From positions 124,001 through 188,000 of the forward strand of contig NZ_LT699726.1 in NCBI RefSeq assembly GCF_900155395.1: a stretch of 64,000 nucleotides of DNA, in the 5' to 3' direction. Each line of letters starts with the position of its first letter. Position 1 is the first letter of the stretch. The stretch comes from Merdibacter massiliensis (GTDB lineage: Bacteria > Bacillota_I > Bacilli_A > Erysipelotrichales > Erysipelotrichaceae). Position numbers and translations under genes: made by a program. Below are positions 17,056-26,643 of this stretch, one piece after another. The notes under the pieces are model-generated. The model worked only from the letters and a program-made list of their open reading frames with translations, was not told the origin of the DNA and ran no database searches.

Positions 17056-17583
17056 TTATTGTAACTTTTGATTATCTGCGTCATAGGCAGAAAGAATAAC
17101 TTTTCCTTCTTTAAATGATGCAGGCACATCAATAATTCGTTGATTTCGGCTGCCTTTAAACTTTAAACGATAATCCTTCTGCTCCATCACAAAGCGGCCG
17201 TCTACAAGTACATCCAGCAATTCCAATAATCTTTTTTTCTCATTATCGGCCATAAGCTGTTCAAAAGTATACCCGCTATATGCCCATAGGGATAATCCTT
17301 TTTCTTTTGCCGCCTTTGCAATTGGAATTAGTTTATCACTTTGCCAAAATGGTTCTCCACCAGAAAATGTCAATCCGGTTTGTAAAGGTTCATGCACAAT
17401 CTGTTCAATCAAATCATCTACTGCAAATAATGTCCCTTGTTGTGGATCATGTGTTTGCGGATTATGACACCCTTCACAATGGTGCGGACATCCTTGTGTC
17501 CATAGCACCATACGCACGCCGGGGCCGTCTACAAAACTATCTAACTGTAAAGGAGATGCCAAACGAATCATCTGTTTAGGCAT
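17056..17583 (-). CDS. nrdG: Anaerobic ribonucleotide reductase activating protein (radical SAM)
   Basis: A 175-residue radical-SAM enzyme that makes the glycyl radical on NrdD. The cluster motif is CPHHCEGC (CX3CX2C), followed by HNPQTHD. TFSGGEPFWQ is the SAM-binding GGE-type motif. VDGRFV, near residue 133, is typical of NrdG activases. Length is normal. It overlaps the end of nrdD by 8 bases and is co-transcribed with it. Confidence 0.95.
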   Translation of the reverse strand: MPKQMIRLASPLQLDSFVDGPGVRMVLWTQGCPHHCEGCHNPQTHDPQQGTLFAVDDLIEQIVHEPLQTGLTFSGGEPFWQSDKLIPIAKAAKEKGLSLWAYSGYTFEQLMADNEKKRLLELLDVLVDGRFVMEQKDYRLKFKGSRNQRIIDVPASFKEGKVILSAYDADNQKLQ

Positions 17584-19921
17584 GTTTTACACGATCACTT
17601 TCTTCTGCTTTCTTTGCATTATTGAAACGGTCTACAGTACCGACTAGATATCCAGTGATACGGCGGATCTTCTCAAACTTGTATTCGCTCTTTGAATCAT
17701 CACGCCCGCATTTTGGACAGATATGTCCTTCAATCACGCCGCTGTATCCGCAACAAGGATCACGGTCTACTGGATGGTTAATACTTCCATATCCAATGTT
17801 ATTTTCTTTCATACAGCGAACGATGGATTCAAATGCTTCCAAGTTATTGCTAGGATCGCCGTCAACCTCGACATAAGAAATGTGTCCGCCATTTGTTAAT
17901 GCATGATATGGACCTTCCAAACGGATCTTATCAAATGCACGAATATGGTAGTAAACTGGAATGTGGAAAGAGTTCGTATAGTATTCACGATCCGTAATGC
18001 CTTCCAATTCACCAAAGATCTTCTTATCAATCTTCGTAAAACGTCCGGATAAGCCTTCTGCCGGCGTTGCAATCAAAGAGAAATTCAAATGATATTTCTC
18101 TGTTGCTTCATCCATACGTTTACGCATATGTCCAATGATTTCTAAACCAAGTCTTTGTGCATACTCGCTTTCACCATGATGCTGACCGATCAAAGCTTTT
18201 AAACATTCTGCCAAACCTATAAAGCCCATTGTCAATGTACCTTGTTTCACAACATCTTCCAATGTGTCTTCCCATTCCAGGTTTTCAGAACCAAGCCATA
18301 CTCCTTGACCCATCAAGAAAGGGAAATTTTTCACTTTTTTCTTAGCTTGGATTGCCAAACGCTCCAACAATTGAGCGATGACTGTATCAATTTTTTCATC
18401 TAATTCTTCATAGAATCCATCGATATCAGGTTCTCCCAACATCACTTGTCCATGTTTGATTCCGATACGTACCAAATTAATGGATGTGAAGGAATTATTT
18501 CCACGTCCAGTCGCAATTTCCGGTCCATTTACATTTCCCATTACACGTGTACGGCATCCCATGGTAGCCACTTCTGTTTCTGGACGTCCTTCAACATAAT
18601 ATTGCAGATTGAATGGTGCATCCAAAAATTCAAAGTTCGGGAATAAACGCTTTGCACTTACTCGGCATGCTAATTTAAACAAGTCATAGTTTGGATCTTC
18701 AGGATTGTAATTGATTCCTTCTTTTACTTTAAAGATCAAGATAGGGAAAATAGGTGTTTCTCCATTTCCTAAACCTGCTTCCTGTGCCAGCATCAGCTTT
18801 TCGGATACCATTCGTCCTTCCGGAGAAGTATCTGTACCAAAATTGATACTAGAGAACGGTACCTGCGCTCCTGCACGGGAATGCATCGTATTCAAGTTAT
18901 GGACAAATCCCTCCATGGCTTGATATGTTAACTTTTCAGTTTCCTTCAAAGCTTCTTTATATGCAAAAGCATCTACCAGCTGTAACTGATCATTTGTCAG
19001 GCCATACGCTTCTTTTAACATGTTATTCAAGCCCTCTACAAATTTAGGCTCCATGCGAAGTTCCGGACGGATTCCTGTCTCTTTTTCAATTGCTTCGATT
19101 TGATCTTTTACATCAACATCTAATGATACTAATAATTCCAATGCTTTATTCACATTTGAAATATAAGAACGACGGAAAGTTTTAGCTACGCCTTCTGCTA
19201 AATAATAATCAAATGCCGGTATGCTTTGACCGCCATGTTGATCATTCTGGTTGCTCTGAATAGCGATTGCTGCTAAAGCGGCATAGCTTGTAATGCTTTG
19301 CGGTTCACGCAAGTGGCCATGTCCAGTAGAAAAGCCTCCCTTAAACAGCTTATCTAACGGAATCTGGCAGCAAGTCAAAGTACCCATATTCATAAAATCC
19401 ATGTCATGGATATGAATATCACCATCATCATGCATTTTTGCAAATTTTGGCGTCATTAAATTTGCTTTGCAAAATTCTCGAGATACAGCACTTCCATATT
19501 GCAGCATGGTACCCATTGCTGTGTTACCATCGATATTGGCATTTTCACGCTTAACATCTGCATCTTTGCTATCTGAGAATGTAATTTCTTTGATAGACTG
19601 CATCAATCGCGTTTTCATATTACGAATGCGTGTACGCTCAGCACGATACAGAATATATGCTTCACTTGTTTTTGCATGTCCGCATTCGATCAATATCTTT
19701 ACAACGGCATCCTGTATTTCTTCTACATTTGGCATTTCATCCTGATAATGACGATTCAAATAATTAACTACTTGATCTGTCAGTTGTTCTGCTGTTGCAT
19801 AATCTGCAACTTGTCCTTCATCTTCCGCCACCTTAGAAGCAGCTAAGAAGATAGCACGGGTAATTTTTTCGGGAGCGAAGTAGATTTCTCTACCATCTCT
19901 TTTTCTGATTTTTGTAATCAT
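17576..19921 (-). CDS. nrdD: Anaerobic ribonucleoside-triphosphate reductase
   Basis: A 781-residue class III reductase that makes deoxynucleotides without oxygen. Residues 1 to about 95 are an ATP-cone (RDGREIYFAPEKITRAIF), the allosteric site for overall activity. The barrel domain follows. Near the C terminus are four zinc-ligand cysteines (DPCCGYSG, then CPKCG) and the glycyl radical loop RITGYLVG. ATG 19921 is preceded by AAAGGAGGGG. It forms an operon with nrdG. There is a long leader of about 170 bases upstream. Confidence 0.95.
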   Translation of the reverse strand: MITKIRKRDGREIYFAPEKITRAIFLAASKVAEDEGQVADYATAEQLTDQVVNYLNRHYQDEMPNVEEIQDAVVKILIECGHAKTSEAYILYRAERTRIRNMKTRLMQSIKEITFSDSKDADVKRENANIDGNTAMGTMLQYGSAVSREFCKANLMTPKFAKMHDDGDIHIHDMDFMNMGTLTCCQIPLDKLFKGGFSTGHGHLREPQSITSYAALAAIAIQSNQNDQHGGQSIPAFDYYLAEGVAKTFRRSYISNVNKALELLVSLDVDVKDQIEAIEKETGIRPELRMEPKFVEGLNNMLKEAYGLTNDQLQLVDAFAYKEALKETEKLTYQAMEGFVHNLNTMHSRAGAQVPFSSINFGTDTSPEGRMVSEKLMLAQEAGLGNGETPIFPILIFKVKEGINYNPEDPNYDLFKLACRVSAKRLFPNFEFLDAPFNLQYYVEGRPETEVATMGCRTRVMGNVNGPEIATGRGNNSFTSINLVRIGIKHGQVMLGEPDIDGFYEELDEKIDTVIAQLLERLAIQAKKKVKNFPFLMGQGVWLGSENLEWEDTLEDVVKQGTLTMGFIGLAECLKALIGQHHGESEYAQRLGLEIIGHMRKRMDEATEKYHLNFSLIATPAEGLSGRFTKIDKKIFGELEGITDREYYTNSFHIPVYYHIRAFDKIRLEGPYHALTNGGHISYVEVDGDPSNNLEAFESIVRCMKENNIGYGSINHPVDRDPCCGYSGVIEGHICPKCGRDDSKSEYKFEKIRRITGYLVGTVDRFNNAKKAEESDRVKHA

Positions 19922-20229
19922 GAAGATCCCCTCCTTTACTCGGTCGCGTGAAAAAAATACAAGATCTTAACGATATGCCAAATCTCGTTTTTTTGCTCAT
20001 ATGATTCTCACATAATAAGATATCTCTTTGGATTCTCCTTCATAAATCATCTCGACTGACTATTTCGAATCCGTATCCGATTACGACGCTGAGAACATTA
20101 TACAACAGTTTTTCTAGATTTGAGTCTGAAAATGCTTTACATTTTTATGAAAAAAATTCAAGGGTGTAAATATGGCATTATTGACCGGAATACTATATTC
20201 TTTTTTTCTAATTGACATATTTTCATTGT
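19922..20229 (-). promoter_or_regulatory. nrdD upstream region: promoter and long leader
   Basis: A gene-free stretch. A TATAAT box lies on the minus strand at 20097-20102 with a poor -35 (ACTCAA at 20120-20125). This gives a leader of about 170 bases that matches no riboswitch I know. I looked for paired NrdR boxes and saw none that are convincing. A short perfect dyad, GAATA-CTA-TATTC, sits at 20188-20200, upstream of the promoter. The leader contains a 17-codon open frame starting ATGATTTATGAAGG; its translation is not supported by a clear ribosome site. Confidence 0.45.
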
Positions 20230-20269
20230 AAAAAACAGGAAGATCTTTTTCCATCCTTGATCTTCCTGT
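20230..20269 (-). terminator. Intrinsic terminator of the 20285-22397 two-component operon
   Basis: An 11-bp perfect stem ACAGGAAGATC / GATCTTCCTGT with a 13-base loop; leftward it is followed by TTTTTTAC. Confidence 0.88.
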
Positions 20270-20284
20270 CATTTGAAAATATGA

Positions 20285-21724
20285 TTATGCATCTTCATGT
20301 ATTTTTAATGAGAACCAGAATGTACTTCCCTGACCTTCCTCACTTTCCACGCCATATTCTGCCTGATGCAGTTCCAGAATACCCTTAACGATGCTCAGAC
20401 CAATACCTGAGCCGACTTTTGCCCTAATATGCGACTGATTTCCTTTATAATATCGATCCCATACATACGGCAGCATCTCTTTGCTGATTCCTGCTCCAAA
20501 ATCTTGCACAGAAAAATGATACTTGCCATCCTTTACTTCTTGATGAATGACAATTTCTTTTCTCTGCGTACTGTAGTTGACCGCATTGGTGATTAGATTA
20601 TAAATCACTTGGGTGATCTTGATCTCATCTCCATCCACCATGACAGAAGGCATCGCATTTAAATGAATCGTAAATTCACCTTTCAGCAGTTTTTCAATAC
20701 GTTCACAAATATGCTTGACTTGCGACACAATGTCAAAAGTTGTTATCTCTAAAGATTGTACACCAGCCTGCAGCTTGCTCATATCTAATATTTCATTCAC
20801 CAAACTCGTTAAACGATTTGCTTCATCAATGATGACCTGCACGTTTTCTGCATTATTTTCGCCAGGGATATCCCGCATCATTTCACCATAACCGCTGATC
20901 ATTGTCAAAGGGGTCCGTAGATCATGACTCATATTAGCTATTAATTCCTTACGCAAGTCTTCTACCTTTTTCAGCTCTCTCGTAGCATAATTTAATGTTT
21001 CATTTAATTCATGTATTTCCACATATTCATGATTCGCAAAATGGACATCATAATTACCTAAAGCAAGCTGCTTTGCCTGTTCATTGGTCGTGCGGATAGG
21101 CAGACCAATTTTTTTAGAAACATAGTATGCCAATGCCATTGCCATTGCAACGATAATTGCAGCAATAGCAAAAAACTGCACTTGCAAGGTAGATACTGTT
21201 GATTGTACCGGTGACAAGACGGTATTTACAAAAAAGATATATTGATTGCCGTCTTTTGAATTCACAATGGACGCACTGGTCATATTCCGCAGAATATTTC
21301 CATCATCTTTATTTGTATCATTCATGATGATCGTAGCAGTTCCGCTCTCAGAAGCTCTTGCCTTCAGATATAATTCCTCATATCGATCCAGCATTAATGG
21401 CTGGCTTGGACAAGAACGAAAATCGCCAGCGATGGCCGCAATATAGTATGGATCACTATTATCCGTTCCCATGCCATATGTATACACAAAAAAATCCTGT
21501 GCACTTGCAATAGTCTGAATTTGGTTATAATCATAGCTTTCTTTTAATATATTTTTTATCTGATCCGTTGCCTGCTTGACTCCTCTCTCCTTGATGAACA
21601 TATAGAAATCTTTCAAGAAAACAACTTGAGCTAAATAAAAGATACATAAAATAAATACAGCAAACCCTAACAAATATAATAATATTTTCTGCTGAATCTT
21701 CAGCTTGCTAATCCTTTTTCTCAA
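20285..21724 (-). CDS. Membrane sensor histidine kinase
   Basis: A 479-residue kinase. A membrane helix near residues 13-32 and another near 185-205 enclose an extracellular sensor of about 150 residues. Then follow a HAMP linker (SKKIGLPIRTTNEQAKQLA), the HisKA dimerisation helix with phospho-His in NMSHDLRTPLTMISGY, and the ATPase domain with N box NLITNAVNYS and G boxes DFGAGISKE and GSGIGLSIVKG. Partner of the response regulator just upstream (17-base overlap). The signal is unknown. The layout resembles the WalK/ResE branch of Firmicutes kinases. Confidence 0.92.
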   Translation of the reverse strand: MRKRISKLKIQQKILLYLLGFAVFILCIFYLAQVVFLKDFYMFIKERGVKQATDQIKNILKESYDYNQIQTIASAQDFFVYTYGMGTDNSDPYYIAAIAGDFRSCPSQPLMLDRYEELYLKARASESGTATIIMNDTNKDDGNILRNMTSASIVNSKDGNQYIFFVNTVLSPVQSTVSTLQVQFFAIAAIIVAMAMALAYYVSKKIGLPIRTTNEQAKQLALGNYDVHFANHEYVEIHELNETLNYATRELKKVEDLRKELIANMSHDLRTPLTMISGYGEMMRDIPGENNAENVQVIIDEANRLTSLVNEILDMSKLQAGVQSLEITTFDIVSQVKHICERIEKLLKGEFTIHLNAMPSVMVDGDEIKITQVIYNLITNAVNYSTQRKEIVIHQEVKDGKYHFSVQDFGAGISKEMLPYVWDRYYKGNQSHIRAKVGSGIGLSIVKGILELHQAEYGVESEEGQGSTFWFSLKIHEDA

Positions 21725-22397
21725 AACGATAACCCACTCCTCGCAAAGTTACGATCATCGTACTGTATTCTTTCAAGCTCTTACGCAAAAGTTTGATATG
21801 TGTATCGAGCGTACGATCATCCCCATAAAAATCATAGCCCCATACATCGCGAATCAGTTGTTCACGTGTCAATGCGATCCCTTCATTTTCAATCATATAA
21901 AATAATAAAGTGTACTCCTTTGGAGACATTTCAATTTCTTCATCATCAATAAACACTTTTCTTGCTGTAACATCTACTTTTAATCCTTTATATTCAAAAA
22001 TATTTTTCTTTGCCTTAGCTGCACCTTGATATCGTTTCAAAATAGCTGCTACACGCATCATTAGTTCACGACAAGAAAAGGGTTTGACAACATAATCATC
22101 GATACCTACTTCAAACCCGTGAATACGATCATATTCCTCTCCACGGGCAGATAACATGATAACCGGCGTATCACAGAACTCATGAATTTTCTTTACCGCA
22201 CTGAATCCATCTAAATTCGGCATCATAATGTCCATGATGATACAATCATATGTCATATCCTCACACTTCTGTACGGCATCCATCCCGTCAACAGCTTCAT
22301 ATACCTCATATCCTTCAAACTCGGCAAATTTACGAATCATCTTTCGAATATTATTTTCATCATCTACCACAAGCAATCTGGTCATCTTGTCACCCAC
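21708..22397 (-). CDS. OmpR/PhoB-family response regulator
   Basis: A 229-residue two-domain regulator. The receiver has the acidic pair DDEN at residues 10-13, the phospho-acceptor Asp in CIIMDIMMPNLDGF and the Lys of VVKPFS. The winged-helix DNA-binding domain ends in DTHIKLLRKSLKEYS and LRGVGYRFEKK. First gene of the two-gene operon with the histidine kinase. The PP2C-like phosphatase gene is divergent, 121 bases away, and may share regulation. Confidence 0.93.
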   Translation of the reverse strand: MGDKMTRLLVVDDENNIRKMIRKFAEFEGYEVYEAVDGMDAVQKCEDMTYDCIIMDIMMPNLDGFSAVKKIHEFCDTPVIMLSARGEEYDRIHGFEVGIDDYVVKPFSCRELMMRVAAILKRYQGAAKAKKNIFEYKGLKVDVTARKVFIDDEEIEMSPKEYTLLFYMIENEGIALTREQLIRDVWGYDFYGDDRTLDTHIKLLRKSLKEYSTMIVTLRGVGYRFEKKD

Positions 22398-22518
22398 TTT
22401 CCTATTTTGCTTTATTATAGCTTATTTCATCATCATTAGTGTGATATTTTTGTGAATATTCTTTTTCAAATGCCAGCTTTATGCAAAGCTTATGCTATAC
22501 TAAAGATTAGTATAAAGG

Positions 22519-23367
22519 TTGGTGAGTATCTTGTTTACAGATATCAAATATTTCTCTCACTCAGAAAAAGCATACAATGAAGACGCATATGGAATTGGTC
22601 CCAACTATATGTTTGTTCTGGATGGAGCAACAGGATTGGGAAAAAAAGAAATCATGCACCCACACAGCGATGCCTATTGGTTTGTCTCAGAAATCAAGGA
22701 ACATCTGATTTCTACTCTGAAAGATGGTCCCTTTCAAGTTTCGCTTTTAAAACAAAAAAGAGCACAGCTTTACGCACAATATCAAAAAGCAGGCGGCAAT
22801 CAATTATCTTCTGCTGAAATGCCAAGTGCCTGCATTGCTTTATTCTACGAAGACGGTGAAGATCTTTGCTTTTTTGGCATGGGAGACTGCTATGGTATCG
22901 TAGAACTGATGGATGGTACCATTGAGATATATAGTGATCCAATACTAGAAAGTCTTGACCAAAAAGCAATGACCCGCATGAAAGAAATCAGCCAAGAAAA
23001 ACAAATACCTTTTTTAGAAGCTCGCAAGTATATACAAGATCTATTATTAGCAAACCGAAAAATGCGCAATCAGCCAAACGGCTATCACGCATTAGATTTA
23101 GAGTGGGATCACTATGAACAAATTCCCATCCATCGCTGGAAATTAAACAATGTAAAACGGGTGCTTGCTGCCAGTGACGGTTTCTATGAAATCATGCACT
23201 ACAATATCATACATACTACAAAAGAATTATTAGATCTTCTTTCATCCGACAGCAAGCAAACTATCCGACTCCTATTCGATGCACAAGACAACGATCCACA
23301 AGCAATCCTGTGCCCTAGATTCAAGCATAGAGATGATTGTACGTTTGTATTTACTACAATAAATTAA
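22519..23367 (+). CDS. PP2C-like serine/threonine phosphatase family protein
   Basis: A protein of about 282 residues with PP2C (PPM) traits: NEDAYG near the N terminus (metal-binding Asp), FVLDGATGLG, FFGMGDCYGIV, ASDGFYEI and a terminal RDDCTFVF, in PPM order. It is more divergent than PrpC/Stp and has an inserted middle region. All plausible starts are non-ATG: TTG 22519, GTG 22522 or TTG 22531. The last has GGTGAG just ahead and may be the real one. No kinase partner is adjacent. Confidence 0.75.
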   Translation: MVSILFTDIKYFSHSEKAYNEDAYGIGPNYMFVLDGATGLGKKEIMHPHSDAYWFVSEIKEHLISTLKDGPFQVSLLKQKRAQLYAQYQKAGGNQLSSAEMPSACIALFYEDGEDLCFFGMGDCYGIVELMDGTIEIYSDPILESLDQKAMTRMKEISQEKQIPFLEARKYIQDLLLANRKMRNQPNGYHALDLEWDHYEQIPIHRWKLNNVKRVLAASDGFYEIMHYNIIHTTKELLDLLSSDSKQTIRLLFDAQDNDPQAILCPRFKHRDDCTFVFTTIN

Positions 23368-23392
23368 CGGTTTTATCTTTAATACTTCTAAT

Positions 23393-24793
23393 TTATATAA
23401 TTTGATTATCATCTTTCTTTTTATTTCTTAATACAATAAAATAATCTAACAATAAAAACATATTATATATAATTGTTACTATTATAACACTAAAAATATA
23501 GTTAATTGAACTTATAGAATCTTGATATAATATTATCTTTGTCAAAAAAGCTAACATTATATTACTAATTAATATTTCTATTATTGTATATTTATTTATT
23601 ATTTTATATTCTCTGCTATCGTTATAGTAATATTTTTTTAAAATATTTAAATAATTAAAATCACTCTTATATTTCATGTAAGTTACGATGATATAATTTA
23701 ATAGAATTATAATACAGGCAATATTAATTGACTCAACAAAACTATTTAATCCTCGATTAGGTATTATCTTAATACTTCCTTTCTGATATAAATTTATAGT
23801 TTCAATCACTATCCCTTGACCTACATTTGATAGTTTAATATCCATATCATTTAATTGGGGAAAATAAGAAATATATTTATAATTAAAGAAAAATATTACT
23901 CTGCTTGCTAAAAATATAATTTGAAATAAAAATAAAAATTTTAATAGTATATATAATATATATCTTTTAAAAATAATATTTTTAAAAGATTTCCTATTTT
24001 CTTTTTGACTAAGTTCGATAATCATTTTTATTTTCTTTCTTATTTGAAAAAAAATAAAAATAAATACATTTAGAACAATTAACCATAGAAAGATGATATT
24101 AATAAAAATATTATCGTTTTTTACGATTAAATTATAATTATATGTAACTACATTTGTTATAATATCTTCTTGAACACTAGGAGAAGTATCAACATATATT
24201 TGCATACTTTTTATATTTGGCTCATGAATAAAACAATTAACAAAATTTACATTATCATTTATCATATTCCACCTTGTCGTATAATTTTTTATAATTCCAC
24301 ATACAATAAATCCATTTAAACTTTTAAATTTATAATTTGAAATAACATCTCCAACTTTTTCTACACCTAAAATAGATAAATACTCTTCTTCCACTGCCAC
24401 TTCATTATTTTTCTTAGGGAAGGTTCCCTCTAAAAAAGTAATATTACTAATATCTAAGAATCTTTGGTCACCAGATCCAATTACTAATTTTTTATTGTCT
24501 TCTAATGTAATACATTCTTGAATTAGTTGTATAGAATAATTATAAATAAATGCATGATTTTCAAAGTATGATATATCTTCCTTTTTGCTGTCAAGAATTA
24601 ATATATCCCATTTCCCAAAAAATATATCTTTTTGATCATTTAAATAAGTATATATAGTTTTATTGCTTAAAACAACTGCTATGGTATAGATTACCAAAAA
24701 AATAAATAAAAACATAACAAGGCGATGTAATCTTCTTGTTTCTTTTTGGGAAAAAATTATTTTTTTATATTTTTCTTTATTATTTTTGTACAT
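23393..24793 (-). CDS. FtsX-like ABC transporter permease
   Basis: A 466-residue membrane protein. A first membrane helix at residues 26-45 (LVMFLFIFLVIYTIAVV) is followed by an extracytoplasmic region of about 170 residues, then three more helices (IIFLWLIVLNVFIFIFF and two C-terminal ones). This four-helix layout is that of the FtsX/MacB permease family, which moves peptides or lipids out, or forms a sensing complex with a two-component system. It is very rich in Ile, Asn, Lys and Tyr, and far more AT-rich than the flanks. Overlaps its ATPase gene by 14 bases. Confidence 0.8.
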   Translation of the reverse strand: MYKNNKEKYKKIIFSQKETRRLHRLVMFLFIFLVIYTIAVVLSNKTIYTYLNDQKDIFFGKWDILILDSKKEDISYFENHAFIYNYSIQLIQECITLEDNKKLVIGSGDQRFLDISNITFLEGTFPKKNNEVAVEEEYLSILGVEKVGDVISNYKFKSLNGFIVCGIIKNYTTRWNMINDNVNFVNCFIHEPNIKSMQIYVDTSPSVQEDIITNVVTYNYNLIVKNDNIFINIIFLWLIVLNVFIFIFFQIRKKIKMIIELSQKENRKSFKNIIFKRYILYILLKFLFLFQIIFLASRVIFFFNYKYISYFPQLNDMDIKLSNVGQGIVIETINLYQKGSIKIIPNRGLNSFVESINIACIIILLNYIIVTYMKYKSDFNYLNILKKYYYNDSREYKIINKYTIIEILISNIMLAFLTKIILYQDSISSINYIFSVIIVTIIYNMFLLLDYFIVLRNKKKDDNQII

Positions 24794-25448
24794 TTTTAAT
24801 TACCCTACCATCTTGTAGAACAATTAGTCTACTAGCTTTTTTTGCAACAGCGTAATCATGCGTTGCTATCATTAATGTCAAGCTAAACATCTTTTGAAGA
24901 TGAACGAATAGACTCAATACTTCTTCCGTATTATATGAATCTAAATTCCCCGTTGGTTCATCTGCTAGCACCAATTCAGGCTTATTAATTAATGCTCTCG
25001 CAATTCCTACTCTCTGTTTTTCTCCTCCAGATAGTGATTTAACTAAACGATCTTTTAAATGATCAATATGTAGCTCTTGTAGTAATAAATCATAATAAAA
25101 ATAATCTATTTTTTCGTTTCTTAAATCTATAGGAAATAAAATATTATCTTCAACACTTAATTCTGAAATCAATTTGAAATCTTGAAATACATAACCAATA
25201 TTCTTTCTACGAAATTCAATAAAATTCTTTTTCTTCATACTATTTATTTCTTTTCCTGAAATAATAACATTTCCTTCATCTGGTTTAACTAAACCATTAA
25301 TTATATGAAACAATGTCGATTTACCTGATCCACTTTTACCTAATACCGCAACAAAATCATTGGCTTTCACCTTGAAAGAAACGCCTTGTAAAGCCTTAGT
25401 ATTCTCAAACATTTTTATTACATTATTTACTTCAACAATTGTCCTCAT
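24780..25448 (-). CDS. ABC transporter ATP-binding protein (MacB/LolD type)
   Basis: A 222-residue ATPase. Walker A is GKSGSGKST, Q-loop FQDFKLI, signature SLSGGEKQR, Walker B LVLADEPTGNLD and switch His in IATHDY. The DEPTGNLD wording is typical of ATPases that pair with FtsX/MacB-type permeases, in keeping with the next gene. It overlaps the histidine kinase gene by 17 bases, so sensor and transporter are made from one message. AT-rich like its neighbours. Confidence 0.92.
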   Translation of the reverse strand: MRTIVEVNNVIKMFENTKALQGVSFKVKANDFVAVLGKSGSGKSTLFHIINGLVKPDEGNVIISGKEINSMKKKNFIEFRRKNIGYVFQDFKLISELSVEDNILFPIDLRNEKIDYFYYDLLLQELHIDHLKDRLVKSLSGGEKQRVGIARALINKPELVLADEPTGNLDSYNTEEVLSLFVHLQKMFSLTLMIATHDYAVAKKASRLIVLQDGRVIKNVQK

Positions 25449-26643
25449 AATAGTTCTCCAGTTCTACTTTTTTCTTTTGCTCATATTTTGGCAAAACAAT
25501 AGTAAACTTTAATCCACCAAGTATGCTTTGTTCTACTGATATTTCTCCTAAATGTTTTTCTATTATTTGTTTACATAAATGTAATCCTATTCCTATTCCT
25601 GTTTTTGATGACTCAAAACGTTCAAATGAAATATGATCTACTAATTCATTTGCATTTCCATTATCTTCAATAGTAATTTTGATTTTATCTGTCACTACTT
25701 CAGAAGAAATAAATACTTTTTTGTACATACCTGCATTTTCAATTGCATTTTTAATAATATTTGAAAGAGCTTCTCCCATCCATACAATATCACCATAAAA
25801 AATGATATTATCACAATTATTAACTAATTCTGTTTGAAAATATTCTGCCTGAACTCTTAATAACTTAAAAATATCTTCAATAAGCTCATAAAGATTTATT
25901 TTTTCATTTTCAAATTGTACTTTTCCTGCATCAAATTTTGAAGCACGCATATAAGTATTTGCTAAGCCTGTTGCTTTTTCTATTGCATAATTAATAGTAT
26001 TAAATTCACTTCTAGTTATCTTTCCTTGTAATTCAAACTGTTCAACCCATATTTTAATTACATTTAATGGTGTTTTTATTTGATGAATAATATCTTGATG
26101 CGTTTTAATCATTGTTACAATTATTTCTTGATTATAGTCATTCTCATCTTTTAAACGATATTCTAAACGGTCTAATATATAATTGCATCTTTTATATTGA
26201 TCTTTTCGTTCTATAGTTCCTTTATATATAAAATGTTCTAATTTGTCTAATACATAACTTAATTCATTGTTTATTTCCTTAACTTTTTTTAGTGAGTAAC
26301 GATTATATAAAATTATTAATAGAATAATTATTAGAATGTAGATTAATGTCAAAACAATAACAAACGGATCAAAAAATAATATAAATTGTCCATAATGATA
26401 ATATCCATTTTTCATCAAAACATAAATACCATCTTCTATCCCGTTTGCTCTAGAAAATAAGGAATTTAATACCCGTTGTTGTACAATTGATTCACTTGTT
26501 TTTAAAGAGCCTATTATTGACAGTGTTTTTTGATAATAATAAAAATGCATACCAACTACATAAAAAAGCAGTGAAAGAAAGATAATAATAATTCTCACTG
26601 CTTTTTTGTTTATTCGCTGTAAAGAACTACGTCTAGTTTCCAT
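25432..26643 (-). CDS. Sensor histidine kinase linked to an ABC transporter
   Basis: A 403-residue kinase with two membrane helices (about residues 15-35 and 92-115) and a short outside loop between them. The phospho-His is in DIIHQIKTPLNVIKIWVEQ, a wording like that of BceS-type kinases. The ATPase domain has N box IIKNAIENAG, G1 EDNGNA and GIGIGLHLCKQII. Kinases of this build usually sense through a partner ABC transporter, here the two genes just downstream. It overlaps the regulator by 34 bases. AT-rich. Confidence 0.88.
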   Translation of the reverse strand: METRRSSLQRINKKAVRIIIIFLSLLFYVVGMHFYYYQKTLSIIGSLKTSESIVQQRVLNSLFSRANGIEDGIYVLMKNGYYHYGQFILFFDPFVIVLTLIYILIIILLIILYNRYSLKKVKEINNELSYVLDKLEHFIYKGTIERKDQYKRCNYILDRLEYRLKDENDYNQEIIVTMIKTHQDIIHQIKTPLNVIKIWVEQFELQGKITRSEFNTINYAIEKATGLANTYMRASKFDAGKVQFENEKINLYELIEDIFKLLRVQAEYFQTELVNNCDNIIFYGDIVWMGEALSNIIKNAIENAGMYKKVFISSEVVTDKIKITIEDNGNANELVDHISFERFESSKTGIGIGLHLCKQIIEKHLGEISVEQSILGGLKFTIVLPKYEQKKKVELENYYEDNC

